Of a stretch of DNA of 64,000 nt, positions 9,138-17,806 are shown piece after piece (the first letter of the stretch is position 1; every line of letters starts with the position of its first letter). The DNA is from NORP240 sp942492445. Lineage in GTDB: Bacteria > Pseudomonadota > Gammaproteobacteria > Pseudomonadales > Pseudohongiellaceae. The stretch covers positions 1 to 64,000 of the forward strand of contig CALOEW010000063.1 of the NCBI GenBank assembly GCA_942492445.1, read 5' to 3'. The notes under the pieces were generated by a model. The model was given only the letters and a program-made list of their open reading frames with translations. It ran no database searches and was not told where the DNA came from. The position numbers were made by a program, and so were the translations under genes.

Positions 9138-9641
9138 TTGTCCACCAAGTACATTGCCGGCCTGACGCTGGCCCTGCTGGCCAGTGTGGTCGGCTGTGCA
9201 CGTCAGTTTGCCGTAACGCTGAACAATCAGTCCGTCTACGATCCGCGCGGTGTCAGCCAGATGGCGGATGCCGATCTGCAGGGTTGTATCAACCTGGCGC
9301 TGGGTCAGACAGAAGGCCTGAGCGCCAACCAGCTGACCGTGCTTTCCTGCCCCGCTGCAGAAGTGGCTGACCTGCGGGGAATCGGTCAGCTGAGCGGGCT
9401 GCGGTTTCTTGACCTGGCCGGGAACAGAATCTCCGATCTTCAGCCGCTGATGACCCTGACGCAACTAAGCGGACTGAGCCTGCCGGACAATCCCCTCACC
9501 GATATTTCCCCGCTGTTCAGCATGTCCAGCCTCTCTGCTGTCATACTCTCCGGAAACCCGGGCATCCCCTGCTCGCAACTCGACAGACTGGAACAACGCC
9601 TGGGTCAGAATCTGACCCGCCCGGCAACCTGCCGGGACTGA
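9138..9641 (+). CDS. Leucine-rich-repeat lipoprotein
   Basis: A 167-residue protein begins at a TTG codon with GGAGG 9 bases upstream (9124-9128). An N-terminal lipobox (LASVVGC, Cys20) predicts a lipid-anchored envelope protein. Residues about 72-140 hold internalin-like leucine-rich repeats of roughly 22 residues: LRGIGQLSGLRFLDLAGNRISD, then LQPLMTLTQLSGLSLPDNPLTD, then ISPLFSMSSLSAVILSGNPG. A Cys pair lies in the C-terminal cap (PCSQLDR and PATCRD). Such repeats usually bind proteins, but the partner is unknown. It stands alone, and no enzyme domain is seen. Confidence 0.8.
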   Translation: MSTKYIAGLTLALLASVVGCARQFAVTLNNQSVYDPRGVSQMADADLQGCINLALGQTEGLSANQLTVLSCPAAEVADLRGIGQLSGLRFLDLAGNRISDLQPLMTLTQLSGLSLPDNPLTDISPLFSMSSLSAVILSGNPGIPCSQLDRLEQRLGQNLTRPATCRD

Positions 9642-9837
9642 TTCCATGCCTGCCGCCGACACCGTTGAAACTGGTATAGTGGCGCGGTAAGGCGTTTTTA
9701 TTGACTCTCGCTGAAGGGCTGCTCCGTATCGGGGTTTCACAGAGCTTCAATAACTGCTAAATTGAGACTGGTTGAAACTGCGGCAGTTGGACCCAACATT
9801 AACCGCAGGGGATTGAGACCGAGGGTAGGGTGACACC

Positions 9838-10467
9838 ATGATTTTCGCTTCCGGACACAGTATATTCTGGCGCTTGACCGATGAAACCGGCGAAGGCAGT
9901 GACGTCGTCAGTATCGTCCTTTCCAACCAGAGCCGCCGTGAAGTCTCGGAAGTGGAGATAGAAACCGACATCATCTCCCCACCCCACCAGTCCATGCAAC
10001 CTGATTACCCGGTGGATATCGAGTGGAACAAGTCTGACCTCGACCTGTTTCTGACCTTGCTGCGGAATACCCTGGGTGAAAAGGACGTCACCGAGGAATA
10101 CGAACAGATCGAACTGGACCTGACCGATGAATCGGTGTTGCGCATAATGCATATTGTAGCCGCGGCCCGGTTTGCCACGCCCTATCAGGCCGACGGTGTA
10201 GTAACACGTTCCCAGGCGGTATTCGGCGACGTCGTTGAGTTCAAGGTCGGCGAGCGAGTCAGCCTAGACACTATCGACGGATTCAAACCGGCAGTAATCG
10301 TGTCCCTGGATGACGCTATCAGTTGTGTCCTGCTGGAACAGATTACCGCACCCAGCGGTGACAACATTCAGCTGGATCGCCACGATCTCGTGGTAGTGGA
10401 GAAGGAATGGATTCTGCCGGGCAGCCTGACCACCATCCAGCCGGGGACCACCGACGCAATCCATTAA
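9838..10467 (+). CDS. Conserved-looking hypothetical protein, 209 aa
   Basis: I do not recognise this family. The protein is soluble, acidic (many D/E) and lacks a signal peptide or membrane segment. The first 100 residues are rich in acidic and hydrophobic residues (VEIETDIISPP, IEWNKSDLDLFLTLL). The second half looks like a beta-rich domain (GDVVEFKVGERVSLDTIDG). It starts at ATG 9838 with AGGG about 10 bases upstream. The 196-bp gap before it holds no other gene. It converges on miaE with 39 bp between. Codon use and frame length support a real gene. Confidence 0.7.
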   Translation: MIFASGHSIFWRLTDETGEGSDVVSIVLSNQSRREVSEVEIETDIISPPHQSMQPDYPVDIEWNKSDLDLFLTLLRNTLGEKDVTEEYEQIELDLTDESVLRIMHIVAAARFATPYQADGVVTRSQAVFGDVVEFKVGERVSLDTIDGFKPAVIVSLDDAISCVLLEQITAPSGDNIQLDRHDLVVVEKEWILPGSLTTIQPGTTDAIH

Positions 10468-10506
10468 GATACCTCTGACCAGGTCCTTCAAAGGCCGCTT
10501 ACGGGC

Positions 10507-11130
10507 TCAGACGGGCTCCGGCAACCCACTGTGAAAACGTAACGTGCGGTCTGATGAAAGTACCAGGTCGCACTCAATGTCCAGGAAGAAGTCGATTCGC
10601 GATTCCAGATCATCGCTCCCGTAGCGACGGGCCAGGCTGATGTAGTCCTGGAAATGCCTCGATTCCGATTTCGCCAGCCCCAGGTAAAACCTGCTTAGAA
10701 CCGGGTCCAGGTGAGGCACGAGTTTCTCGAAACGCTCACAGGAACGTGCTTCCACCAGGGCACCGATTACCAGAGTGTCGACCAGCCCACCCTGCCGCTG
10801 ATGATCGATGTGTTGCCTCAACGTGGCGGCGTAGCGGGACGGCCCGAGCCGCCGGTAGGGAATTCGCCGCTCAGCCATCAGGTTCACTACCTGTTTGAAA
10901 TGCAGCAGTTCCTCGCGCGCCAGACGCGACATGAGCACCAGCAACTCGGTTTTATCCACGTGACGATAAAGCAGGCTCATTGCGGTAGCTGCTGCTTTCC
11001 TTTCACAGTTGGCATGATCGACCAGCAGAGTATTCATGTCGGCGGCTGCGGCCTGTACCCATTCCTCAGGCGTCTCGCAGTGAAGGAAATCCAGGGAACC
11101 TCTGATCAAGTCCCGCGACGCGCTGGCCAT
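10507..11130 (-). CDS. miaE: tRNA-(ms2io6A)-hydroxylase
   Basis: MiaE is a non-haem diiron monooxygenase that hydroxylates the isopentenyl group of ms2i6A37 in tRNAs reading UNN codons. The 207-residue protein is all-helical, and carboxylate/histidine ligands are visible as CERKAAA, REELLHFKQV (ExxH), EARSCERF and ESRHFQDY (ExxH). The start overlaps the rmuC stop by one base, so translation is probably coupled. It is the last gene of the minus-strand cluster that begins further up with tusA. Confidence 0.92.
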   Translation of the reverse strand: MASASRDLIRGSLDFLHCETPEEWVQAAAADMNTLLVDHANCERKAAATAMSLLYRHVDKTELLVLMSRLAREELLHFKQVVNLMAERRIPYRRLGPSRYAATLRQHIDHQRQGGLVDTLVIGALVEARSCERFEKLVPHLDPVLSRFYLGLAKSESRHFQDYISLARRYGSDDLESRIDFFLDIECDLVLSSDRTLRFHSGLPEPV

Positions 11131-12530
11131 CAGCCACGCTTCCTGTCCGTTTCAGGCTCGTCTTCAGCCGGACCGGGCAGCGCATCCTGCTGCATTTCCA
11201 AGTCGGCTGCCTGTAACACCTCCCTGCTGTGCTGCCTGGATGTTCTGGCGCCCAGGCTCTTGAGCTTCTCCACCCTGCCGATGATGTTGCCGCGACCGGT
11301 CAACAGCTTGTTGTGGGCCTGATCATAACTTTTCCGGGTGGCATCGATTTTGCCGCCGATGTCTTCGAGATCGTTGACGAATCCGACAAACTTGTCATAC
11401 AACGCTCCTGCCCGCCTGCCAATTTCCAGGGCATTCTGATTCTGCTGTGCCATCCGCCAGATATTCTGCACCGTCCGCAACGTGGTAAGCAGAGTTGAAG
11501 GCCCGACTATGATGATATTTTTTTCAAAGGCGTTAATGAACAGATCAGTGTCCTGCTGGGCGGCCACCGAAAATGCCGCTTCGACCGGCATGAAAAGCAG
11601 GATGAAATCCAGCGTATTGACACCCGGGAGGTTCTGATAATCTTTGGCCGCCAGCTGCTTGACATGACTCCGCACCGACTGGATATGCTGCTTCAACAAT
11701 TCGGACTTTTTGTCACTGTCGACTTCGCTGCAGAAGGCCTCGTAGGCTTTCAATGAAACCTTGGCATCGATGATGATGTCCTTGGATTCCGGCATATGCA
11801 CCACGACGTCAGGCTGGTTGCGACTGCCGTCGGAGGATTTCAGATTGACCTGGACTTCGTATTCGCGCCCTCTCACCAGTCCGGATTTTTCCAGAATGGA
11901 TTCCAGAATCATTTCCCCCCAGGTGCCCTGCGCCTTGTTGTCGCCTTTCAGCGCATTGGTCAGGTTGACCGCATCTTCGCTCAGGCGGGTGTTGAGATCC
12001 TGCAGATTGCGGATCTCCCGGGCCAGCGAGAATCTTTCCTTCGATTCCCGGTCGTAGGTTTCTTCGACACGTTTTTCGAACTGCTGAATTTTTTCCTGCA
12101 GGGGTTTGAGTATCCGGGAGATGTTTTCCTGGTTGCTGTCGGTGAAGCGCCTGCTTTTGTCCTCCAGAATTTCGCTGGCCAGTTCCTTGAACTGAAGACT
12201 CATCTGCTCCCTTGCCCCTTCCAGCAATGAGAGCTTCTCGGCGAATTTCTCCCGTTCAGCACCAAGCTCAGACTGCAGCCGCGCGATCTGTTCCCGCAGG
12301 CCCGATACTGTCTGATTCAATGTTGCCGACTGCTCGCTTGCTGTACCCAACTTGTTCTGCAGCGTCTGCAGTTCCTCCTGCCTCCCCTGCAGGTGCGCGG
12401 AAAGGCTGGCGATCTCCTGCTCCCGAGCGTTCACGCGGCCGTTGGTCCACAGGTACGTTGCCAGGCCGGAGATGACCACAGCGACCAGAGCCACTATCGG
12501 GACGAGTAAAAAATCCATTATTTCCATCAC
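11130..12530 (-). CDS. rmuC: DNA recombination protein RmuC
   Basis: RmuC limits inversion at short inverted repeats and is thought to cut DNA structures. The 466-residue protein has an N-terminal membrane anchor (about 5-27, FLLVPIVALVAVVISGLA). A long coiled coil rich in Q, E and L follows (about 30-190). The RmuC nuclease-like domain comes next (about 195-400), with LVRGREYEVQ, NQPDVVVHMPESKDIIIDAKVSLKAYE and DFILLFMPVEAAF. The tail is charged. The start may be MDFLL, four residues in. It shares an overlapping junction with miaE. RmuC is notable here because the window holds many palindromic repeats. Confidence 0.95.
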   Translation of the reverse strand: MMEIMDFLLVPIVALVAVVISGLATYLWTNGRVNAREQEIASLSAHLQGRQEELQTLQNKLGTASEQSATLNQTVSGLREQIARLQSELGAEREKFAEKLSLLEGAREQMSLQFKELASEILEDKSRRFTDSNQENISRILKPLQEKIQQFEKRVEETYDRESKERFSLAREIRNLQDLNTRLSEDAVNLTNALKGDNKAQGTWGEMILESILEKSGLVRGREYEVQVNLKSSDGSRNQPDVVVHMPESKDIIIDAKVSLKAYEAFCSEVDSDKKSELLKQHIQSVRSHVKQLAAKDYQNLPGVNTLDFILLFMPVEAAFSVAAQQDTDLFINAFEKNIIIVGPSTLLTTLRTVQNIWRMAQQNQNALEIGRRAGALYDKFVGFVNDLEDIGGKIDATRKSYDQAHNKLLTGRGNIIGRVEKLKSLGARTSRQHSREVLQAADLEMQQDALPGPAEDEPETDRKRG

Positions 12531-12643
12531 TGGTTGAGGGTTCAGTATCTCTTCGAGACCCGCTGCGCCGAAGCCGGCGAATGCCGGATTCCCGGTTCCC
12601 CTGCCGGGATTTCCGCGACACCGGGCTGCTCATCGCCGGTTAC

Positions 12644-13714
12644 TCAGAGATTCGTCAGAATGGCCTGTAAAAGATCGGTTTCGATGCCGGTAAGGGTATT
12701 GCTGTCGGCTGGCCGGGCAGTCACCCGGATCAGGTCCCGGGACTGTTCCAGGCTGACCAGGAAAACCCGGGCAGGTGCGCCATCCTCCTCGTCGCCAAAT
12801 ACCCGGGACAGGAACCCGCCGCCTCCCTGCTCCGAGCCGCGATCCGAGAATTCCACTTCGAATACCGATTTGTCCTGATCGCGTGCCACGATCTCGATGC
12901 CGCCATCGACCATCGACTGCGCCACCTGGCCCCAGGCACGATTGAGACTGACACGAAGTTCCAGCACCGGACCCAGGCCCCTGTCTTCAATCAGGACAGC
13001 CTTGCTCTCGCCTGCCAGACTGCCGGCCAGCAGGCTGGCCGATGACGAGCTGTAGATATCGGTTCGATCCGCCAGATACTGGGAAATTTCCTGCAGCAGG
13101 GCGAACTCCTGATCTTCGGAATCCGACACACGGGGCCACACGACCAGTTCGGAGTCTGGAGACGAGACCGGACGGGCAGTCTGAACCAGGGAGACTTCCG
13201 AACTGCCAGTGTGAATCCCCGGTTCGATCCGGAGACGAAATTTCTGCCGCTGGTCGGAGAAGCCGGGGGTGTTCAACCAGACGGTTTCCATAATGCCATC
13301 GACCGGATTTTCGTAATCCAGCTCCACTCCCGCCTGGGTCCAGAAATCTCTCACCCGAGGCCAGACCTGCCCTGGAGAAGCTGCGATCACGATCCAGTTT
13401 TCCCCCGAGAAACGCCGTATCACCACGCCTTCCGGGCGATTGTTGTCCAGGGGCCGGGGCCGGGGGATATCGCCGTCGAATTCTTCGAGGTTGGGTACCA
13501 CCTGCTCGGGAACCACGTAGATCTGATCCAGTGTGTAACTGTCCAGGTCATCAGGCACCCGCATATCCGGCGTTATCGGAGCCGACAGATAATCTCCCTG
13601 GCGATCGCGAAAAACCCCGTCATCCCCGACCAGGTACGAGCATGAAATCTGTGCCATGGCCAGGCACAGAACCAACAGGAGTTTTCCAGCAGTCGCTTGC
13701 ATTGTCAGATTCAT
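12644..13714 (-). CDS. bamC: Outer membrane assembly lipoprotein BamC
   Basis: BamC is a lipoprotein subunit of the BAM complex, which inserts beta-barrels into the outer membrane. The 356-residue protein has a signal peptide and lipobox (MAQISC, Cys25). An unstructured N-terminal lasso follows (YLSAPITPDMRVPDDLDSY, LYxVPE-like IYVVPEQ), then two helix-grip domains. Its start overlaps the dapA stop as ATGA, so the two are translationally coupled; the dapA-bamC order is the usual one in Gammaproteobacteria. Confidence 0.93.
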   Translation of the reverse strand: MNLTMQATAGKLLLVLCLAMAQISCSYLVGDDGVFRDRQGDYLSAPITPDMRVPDDLDSYTLDQIYVVPEQVVPNLEEFDGDIPRPRPLDNNRPEGVVIRRFSGENWIVIAASPGQVWPRVRDFWTQAGVELDYENPVDGIMETVWLNTPGFSDQRQKFRLRIEPGIHTGSSEVSLVQTARPVSSPDSELVVWPRVSDSEDQEFALLQEISQYLADRTDIYSSSSASLLAGSLAGESKAVLIEDRGLGPVLELRVSLNRAWGQVAQSMVDGGIEIVARDQDKSVFEVEFSDRGSEQGGGGFLSRVFGDEEDGAPARVFLVSLEQSRDLIRVTARPADSNTLTGIETDLLQAILTNL

Positions 13715-14595
13715 TGCTCCAGTCCGATTCCCGCTGCCAGCAGGGCTTCAGTTACTTGGTCATGGAACTTGGCATTTAGTTCCACAAGCGGAAGGCGGAT
13801 TCCATTTTTAATCCTGCCCATGCGATAAAGTGCCCACTTGACCGGCACCGGGTTGGATTCCAGAAACAGTCGCTGGTGTAACAGCGCCACACTGCTGTTG
13901 AGAGCGGCCGCCTCTTCCCGGTTACCCGCCAGGGCGGCTGCGCACATCCGGTGCATGATGGCGGGCGCCACGTTGGCTGTTACGGAAATATTTCCCCAGG
14001 CCCCACCCAGTATCATATCCATGGCGATAGGGTCGTCGCCGCTGTACACCCCCAGGCTGTCGCCACACCGCGCCACCAGCTCCAGACCCCGTTGCAGGCT
14101 CCCGGTCGCCTCCTTGATCCCGACGATCGTCGACAGGCCGGCAAGCCGCTCCACGGTTTCCGGCAACAGGTCGCAACCGGTCCGGCCCGGCACGTTGTAG
14201 AGAATCTGCGGGATATCGATGCTCTCGGCGATTGTCCGAAAATGCCGGTAAAGCCCTTCCTGGCTCGGTTTGTTGTAATACGGGGTCACCAGCAGACAGG
14301 CGTCGGCACCGTGGGTGCGGGCGGATTCGGTGAAAAACAGCGCCTCTTCAGTGGAGTTTGAACCGGTACCGGCAATCACAGGCACCCGACCGGCCACCCT
14401 GTTGACACAGTATTCCACCAGATCACAATGTTCCTGCACGGAGAGCGTTGCTGATTCGCCCGTAGTGCCCACTACCACGATGGCATCGGTCCCCGACTGG
14501 ATATGCCACTCCAGCAGGCGATCGAACGCCGGGTAATCGATCTTCCCATCTTCCTGCATGGGAGTGACAATGGCGACAATACTACCCTTGATCAT
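13711..14595 (-). CDS. dapA: 4-hydroxy-tetrahydrodipicolinate synthase
   Basis: DapA condenses pyruvate with aspartate semialdehyde, the first committed step to diaminopimelate and lysine. The 294-residue TIM barrel is full length. The motif GTTGESATLS lies near 43-52, the active-site Tyr is in YYNKPSQEGLYRHF, and the Schiff-base Lys sits in GIKEATG. It lies 3 bp after the perM stop and overlaps bamC by 4 bp, inside the tusA-perM-dapA-bamC run. Confidence 0.97.
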   Translation of the reverse strand: MIKGSIVAIVTPMQEDGKIDYPAFDRLLEWHIQSGTDAIVVVGTTGESATLSVQEHCDLVEYCVNRVAGRVPVIAGTGSNSTEEALFFTESARTHGADACLLVTPYYNKPSQEGLYRHFRTIAESIDIPQILYNVPGRTGCDLLPETVERLAGLSTIVGIKEATGSLQRGLELVARCGDSLGVYSGDDPIAMDMILGGAWGNISVTANVAPAIMHRMCAAALAGNREEAAALNSSVALLHQRLFLESNPVPVKWALYRMGRIKNGIRLPLVELNAKFHDQVTEALLAAGIGLEQ

Positions 14596-14598
14596 TGC

Positions 14599-15723
14599 TT
14601 ACCTCTGTCTGGACGGCGACACAGTGTTGACCGCCTGGCCCTGACCTGAGTCCCCGCCCTCGGAAATCCGCGATTGTACCCTCGATGGCCAGGCATTGAT
14701 AATAGCCTTGACAAAGGTCGCCAGTGGGATCGCGAAGAACACGCCAGCCATACCCCAGACGCCTCCGAAGACCAGCACGGCAGCGATGACAGCAATGGGA
14801 TGCAGGTTGTTGGTCTCAGAAAAAATGATCGGGGCCAGCACATTGCCATCGACGATCTGGATGATCGAGTAGGCGATCGCAACGGTGTAGAATTCACTGC
14901 CGATACCCCACTGCACGTAAGCCACGGCCAGCACCGGGATGGTGCCCACGGTGGCACCGATATAAGGTACCACAACGGAAAGTCCGATCAGCACCGACAA
15001 TAACAGGGCATAATCAATCCCTATCAGGGTGAAAACCAGGTAAGTGACAGCGCCTACCACGAAAATCTCCAGGACCTTGCCGCGAATGTAATTGGACAGC
15101 TGCAGATCCATTTCCTGCCAGATCTTTATCATCAGCGGACGGTTCCGCGGCAGAAAATTAGTGACCCATTGCACCAGTTGTTCGCGATCCTTGAGGAGAA
15201 AGAACACCAGGATCGGTACCAGCACCACGAAGATCACCAGCGACACGACTCTGGGAATACTGGCAATGGAATAGGAAACCATGGTTTGCCCCAGCACCGT
15301 CAGTTCGCCGCGGGCACTCCTGACCAGCTCATCCACCTGCTGTTCGGTGAACAGACTGGGATAAAGCTCCGGCAGCAGCATCAGTGATTCCTGCCATTGG
15401 CTGATCAGGCGCGGGAGTTCGTTCAGCAGCCGGGAAAGCTGGTTCCACACCGCCGGCAACACAACCAGCAGCAGCCCCAGAAAAGCGCCGATGAAGAGTG
15501 TGTAAATCACTCCGAACGACATCAGCCTCGGCACTCCGAATGCCATCAGGCGGGACACCGGGCCCTGCATCAGGTAAGCGATAATCACTGCCGCGAACAA
15601 CGGCCCCAGGGCGTTGCCGAACAGATAGAGAATCAGCATCGCTATCGCCAGCAGAATGAGCAGAATCAGGGATTCGTCATCGTGGAAATAGCGTTGGTAG
15701 AAGTCGTGCAAAAGCCTGCGCAT
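14599..15723 (-). CDS. perM: AI-2E family transporter / PerM-like permease
   Basis: This integral inner-membrane protein of the AI-2E exporter family (PF01594) has 374 residues. Several hydrophobic segments are visible (about 20-60, 68-92, 155-180, 215-270 and 300-335). The region GIDYALLLSVLIGLSVVVPYIGATVGTIP is conserved in this family. The real substrate of PerM proteins is unsettled. The position between tusA and dapA-bamC and beside bepA resembles the E. coli perM neighbourhood, which supports the name. Confidence 0.85.
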   Translation of the reverse strand: MRRLLHDFYQRYFHDDESLILLILLAIAMLILYLFGNALGPLFAAVIIAYLMQGPVSRLMAFGVPRLMSFGVIYTLFIGAFLGLLLVVLPAVWNQLSRLLNELPRLISQWQESLMLLPELYPSLFTEQQVDELVRSARGELTVLGQTMVSYSIASIPRVVSLVIFVVLVPILVFFLLKDREQLVQWVTNFLPRNRPLMIKIWQEMDLQLSNYIRGKVLEIFVVGAVTYLVFTLIGIDYALLLSVLIGLSVVVPYIGATVGTIPVLAVAYVQWGIGSEFYTVAIAYSIIQIVDGNVLAPIIFSETNNLHPIAVIAAVLVFGGVWGMAGVFFAIPLATFVKAIINAWPSRVQSRISEGGDSGQGQAVNTVSPSRQR

Positions 15724-15753
15724 CAGCGATATGCCATACCAGAGGGAATTCCG

Positions 15754-15990
15754 TCAGCCTTTCCTGATCCAGTAATAATAGCTGTGCTCATCTTTCCTGA
15801 AATCCAGAATCTGGTGATCGCTCTGCTCGATAAAGAGATGAAAGTCCTTTTCGGACCCTGGATCGGTTGCAGTCACCTTGAGCACCTGATCGCTCGCAAG
15901 ACTGTTCAGCGCCAATTTTGCCTTCAACAATGGCATCGGGCACTGTAGATTGCTGAGATCCAGCTCCAAGTCTACTTGTAAATGGGACAT
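15754..15990 (-). CDS. tusA: TusA-family sulfurtransferase
   Basis: This 78-residue protein of the TusA/SirA fold carries the persulfide Cys in the signature LSNLQCPMPLLKAKLAL. TusA proteins relay sulfur for tRNA thiolation and other pathways. The start is set at ATG 15990 (MSHLQVDLELD), because an upstream extension to 16104 has no family support and would run into the divergent promoter region shared with bepA. It is the first gene of a minus-strand run toward perM, dapA and bamC. Confidence 0.9.
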   Translation of the reverse strand: MSHLQVDLELDLSNLQCPMPLLKAKLALNSLASDQVLKVTATDPGSEKDFHLFIEQSDHQILDFRKDEHSYYYWIRKG

Positions 15991-16173
15991 GTCGGGTAGT
16001 TTACCAACCCTGGCCCCTTTATGCCCAGTGAAAAGGAGCGCCCTACCCGGTGAAACGGACCGCCAACAGAGTAGAGTCTCCGGGGTTAAGTGATTGATTG
16101 ACACAAAAAAACGACTATTTCACTTAACGATGGCAGGGAATTTTTCTATGATAGAGACGGTCACCTAGCCTAA

Positions 16174-17637
16174 ATGAGTGCTTCTATGCCCAGAATCCCA
16201 TCCCCACTCCTGGTCACGCTGCTGACAGCGCTTCTGGTTGGTCCGGCTGCGGCGCAAAATGCACTGCCCAGCCTTGGCGACCGCATTTCCGGCTACGTCT
16301 CCATGGAAGAGGAGCACCAGCTGGGGCGGGAATTCCTGCGCTCACTGAGGCGCACCACGCCGACTATATCTGATCCGCTACTCAACAACTACCTGGAAAA
16401 CATTTCCTACCGGCTGGCGGCCAAGAGTGAACTGCGTGACCACCGGCTGGCGTTCATCATCGTCGACAGCCAGACGCTGAATGCATTCGCGGTCCCGGGT
16501 GGCGTGATCGGTGTCAATACCGGCCTGTTTCTCAATGCTGAAACCGAAGGCGAGTTTGCCTCCGTGATCGCCCACGAGCTGGCCCACGTCAGTCAACGAC
16601 ACTTCGCACGCCGAATCGAACAGGCTGAAACGACACGTATTCCGCAGATGGCCGCTCTCCTTGCCAGTGTGGTAGTGATGGCCACATCCAATGCCGAGCA
16701 CGGTCAGGCCGCCCTCATGGCCACCCAGGGAAGGGCTCTGGAAAATCAACTGCGCTTCAGCCGCAGCAATGAAGCGGAAGCCGACCGCGTGGGCATCAAG
16801 ACTCTTTTTGATGCGGGTTACGACCCGTACACCATGCCGGCGCTGTTTCAACGCCTGGCTGCCGCCAACCGTTACGGCACCAGGCCGCCGGAATTCCTTT
16901 TGTCTCACCCGGTAACGGAAGCCCGGATTGCCGACAGCCGTGGGCGTGCCTCACGCTATCCGCAGCGGGAATACTCCGAACAACTCGAATACCTGCTGAT
17001 GCGTGCCCGGGTGGTCACCCATTACGCCCCGAACAAGAACGATGCAGTTACCGACTACCAGCGTCAGCTGCAGGACGCCGAAACCGAGGTAGACCGGGAT
17101 GGCGCCCGTTACGGACTGGCCATGGCTTACTCGGAGGACGGGAATTACCGGCAGGCCAACGAGACCCTGTCTCCGCTTCTGAACAAGGACCCCAATCGCA
17201 TCAGCCTCGTTGTAACTCAGGCAGAGTTTTTCACCGCTCAGAACGAATCGGGCCGGGCACTGGATTTCCTCGATCGACACCTGGCCATCAATCCGGGCAA
17301 TCACCCCCTGACCATGGCGTACGCCGACGCCCTTATCGAGTCCCGCCGCTACCAGGAGGCGGCGGATACACTGGAGAATCACATCAAGAGTCGCGCTGAT
17401 GATTTTTCACTGTGGTACTTCATCGCCGAAACCCAGGGTCAGGCTGGCAACATCAGCAGGGTTCACCAGGCTCGGGCAGAATACTTCGTGCTGACGGGCG
17501 ATTTCCGCAGGGCCCGCGAGCAACTGCAGTTTGCCCTGGATATCGAATCGGGGAAACCCGGCAACGGTGCTGCCATCGCGGTGGTCCGACAACGAATCCG
17601 GGACATTCAGGCCCTGGAGGCAGAGCTGGCCGGTTGA
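16174..17637 (+). CDS. bepA: M48 family periplasmic metalloprotease/chaperone BepA
   Basis: BepA is a zinc protease and chaperone that helps assemble LptD and degrades misassembled barrels. The 487-residue protein has a signal peptide (about 1-28, AAAQ). The M48 domain has HELAH at 134-138 and the third zinc ligand in NEAEAD (about 199-204). The C-terminal half holds tetratricopeptide-type repeats (ARYGLAMAYSEDGNY, ALDFLDRHLAINPGN, LWYFIAETQGQAGN). Nearby bamC, part of the same outer-membrane assembly system, fits. The gene diverges from tusA. Confidence 0.93.
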   Translation: MSASMPRIPSPLLVTLLTALLVGPAAAQNALPSLGDRISGYVSMEEEHQLGREFLRSLRRTTPTISDPLLNNYLENISYRLAAKSELRDHRLAFIIVDSQTLNAFAVPGGVIGVNTGLFLNAETEGEFASVIAHELAHVSQRHFARRIEQAETTRIPQMAALLASVVVMATSNAEHGQAALMATQGRALENQLRFSRSNEAEADRVGIKTLFDAGYDPYTMPALFQRLAAANRYGTRPPEFLLSHPVTEARIADSRGRASRYPQREYSEQLEYLLMRARVVTHYAPNKNDAVTDYQRQLQDAETEVDRDGARYGLAMAYSEDGNYRQANETLSPLLNKDPNRISLVVTQAEFFTAQNESGRALDFLDRHLAINPGNHPLTMAYADALIESRRYQEAADTLENHIKSRADDFSLWYFIAETQGQAGNISRVHQARAEYFVLTGDFRRAREQLQFALDIESGKPGNGAAIAVVRQRIRDIQALEAELAG

Positions 17638-17668
17638 CGGTGCCCTGCCCTCCGGACCGGTAATCGCC

Positions 17669-17804
17669 GGCTGTTGAAAAACGTGATGAGCGCAGCCAGG
17701 GCGAGGCAAAAACTGGCGAAAAAGCGCAGTTTACCGGGTGTAAATGAGCATTTTGAGCCAGTTTTTAACGAAGCACTGGCAAGCGCAATGGTTTTTCAAC
17801 AGCC
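17669..17804. mobile_element. 136-bp MITE-like element with perfect 14-bp terminal inverted repeats
   Basis: The ends GGCTGTTGAAAAAC (17669-17682) and GTTTTTCAACAGCC (17791-17804) are perfect inverted copies. A second inner pair, CAAAAACTGGC (near 17709) and GCCAGTTTTTA (near 17757), is also inverted. There is no transposase coding capacity. It fills the gap between convergent bepA and nadA and ends 2 bp before the nadA TAG. Similar short elements with this kind of end occur in other proteobacteria, but I do not assign an IS family. No clear target duplication is seen. Confidence 0.8.
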
Positions 17805-17806
17805 TG

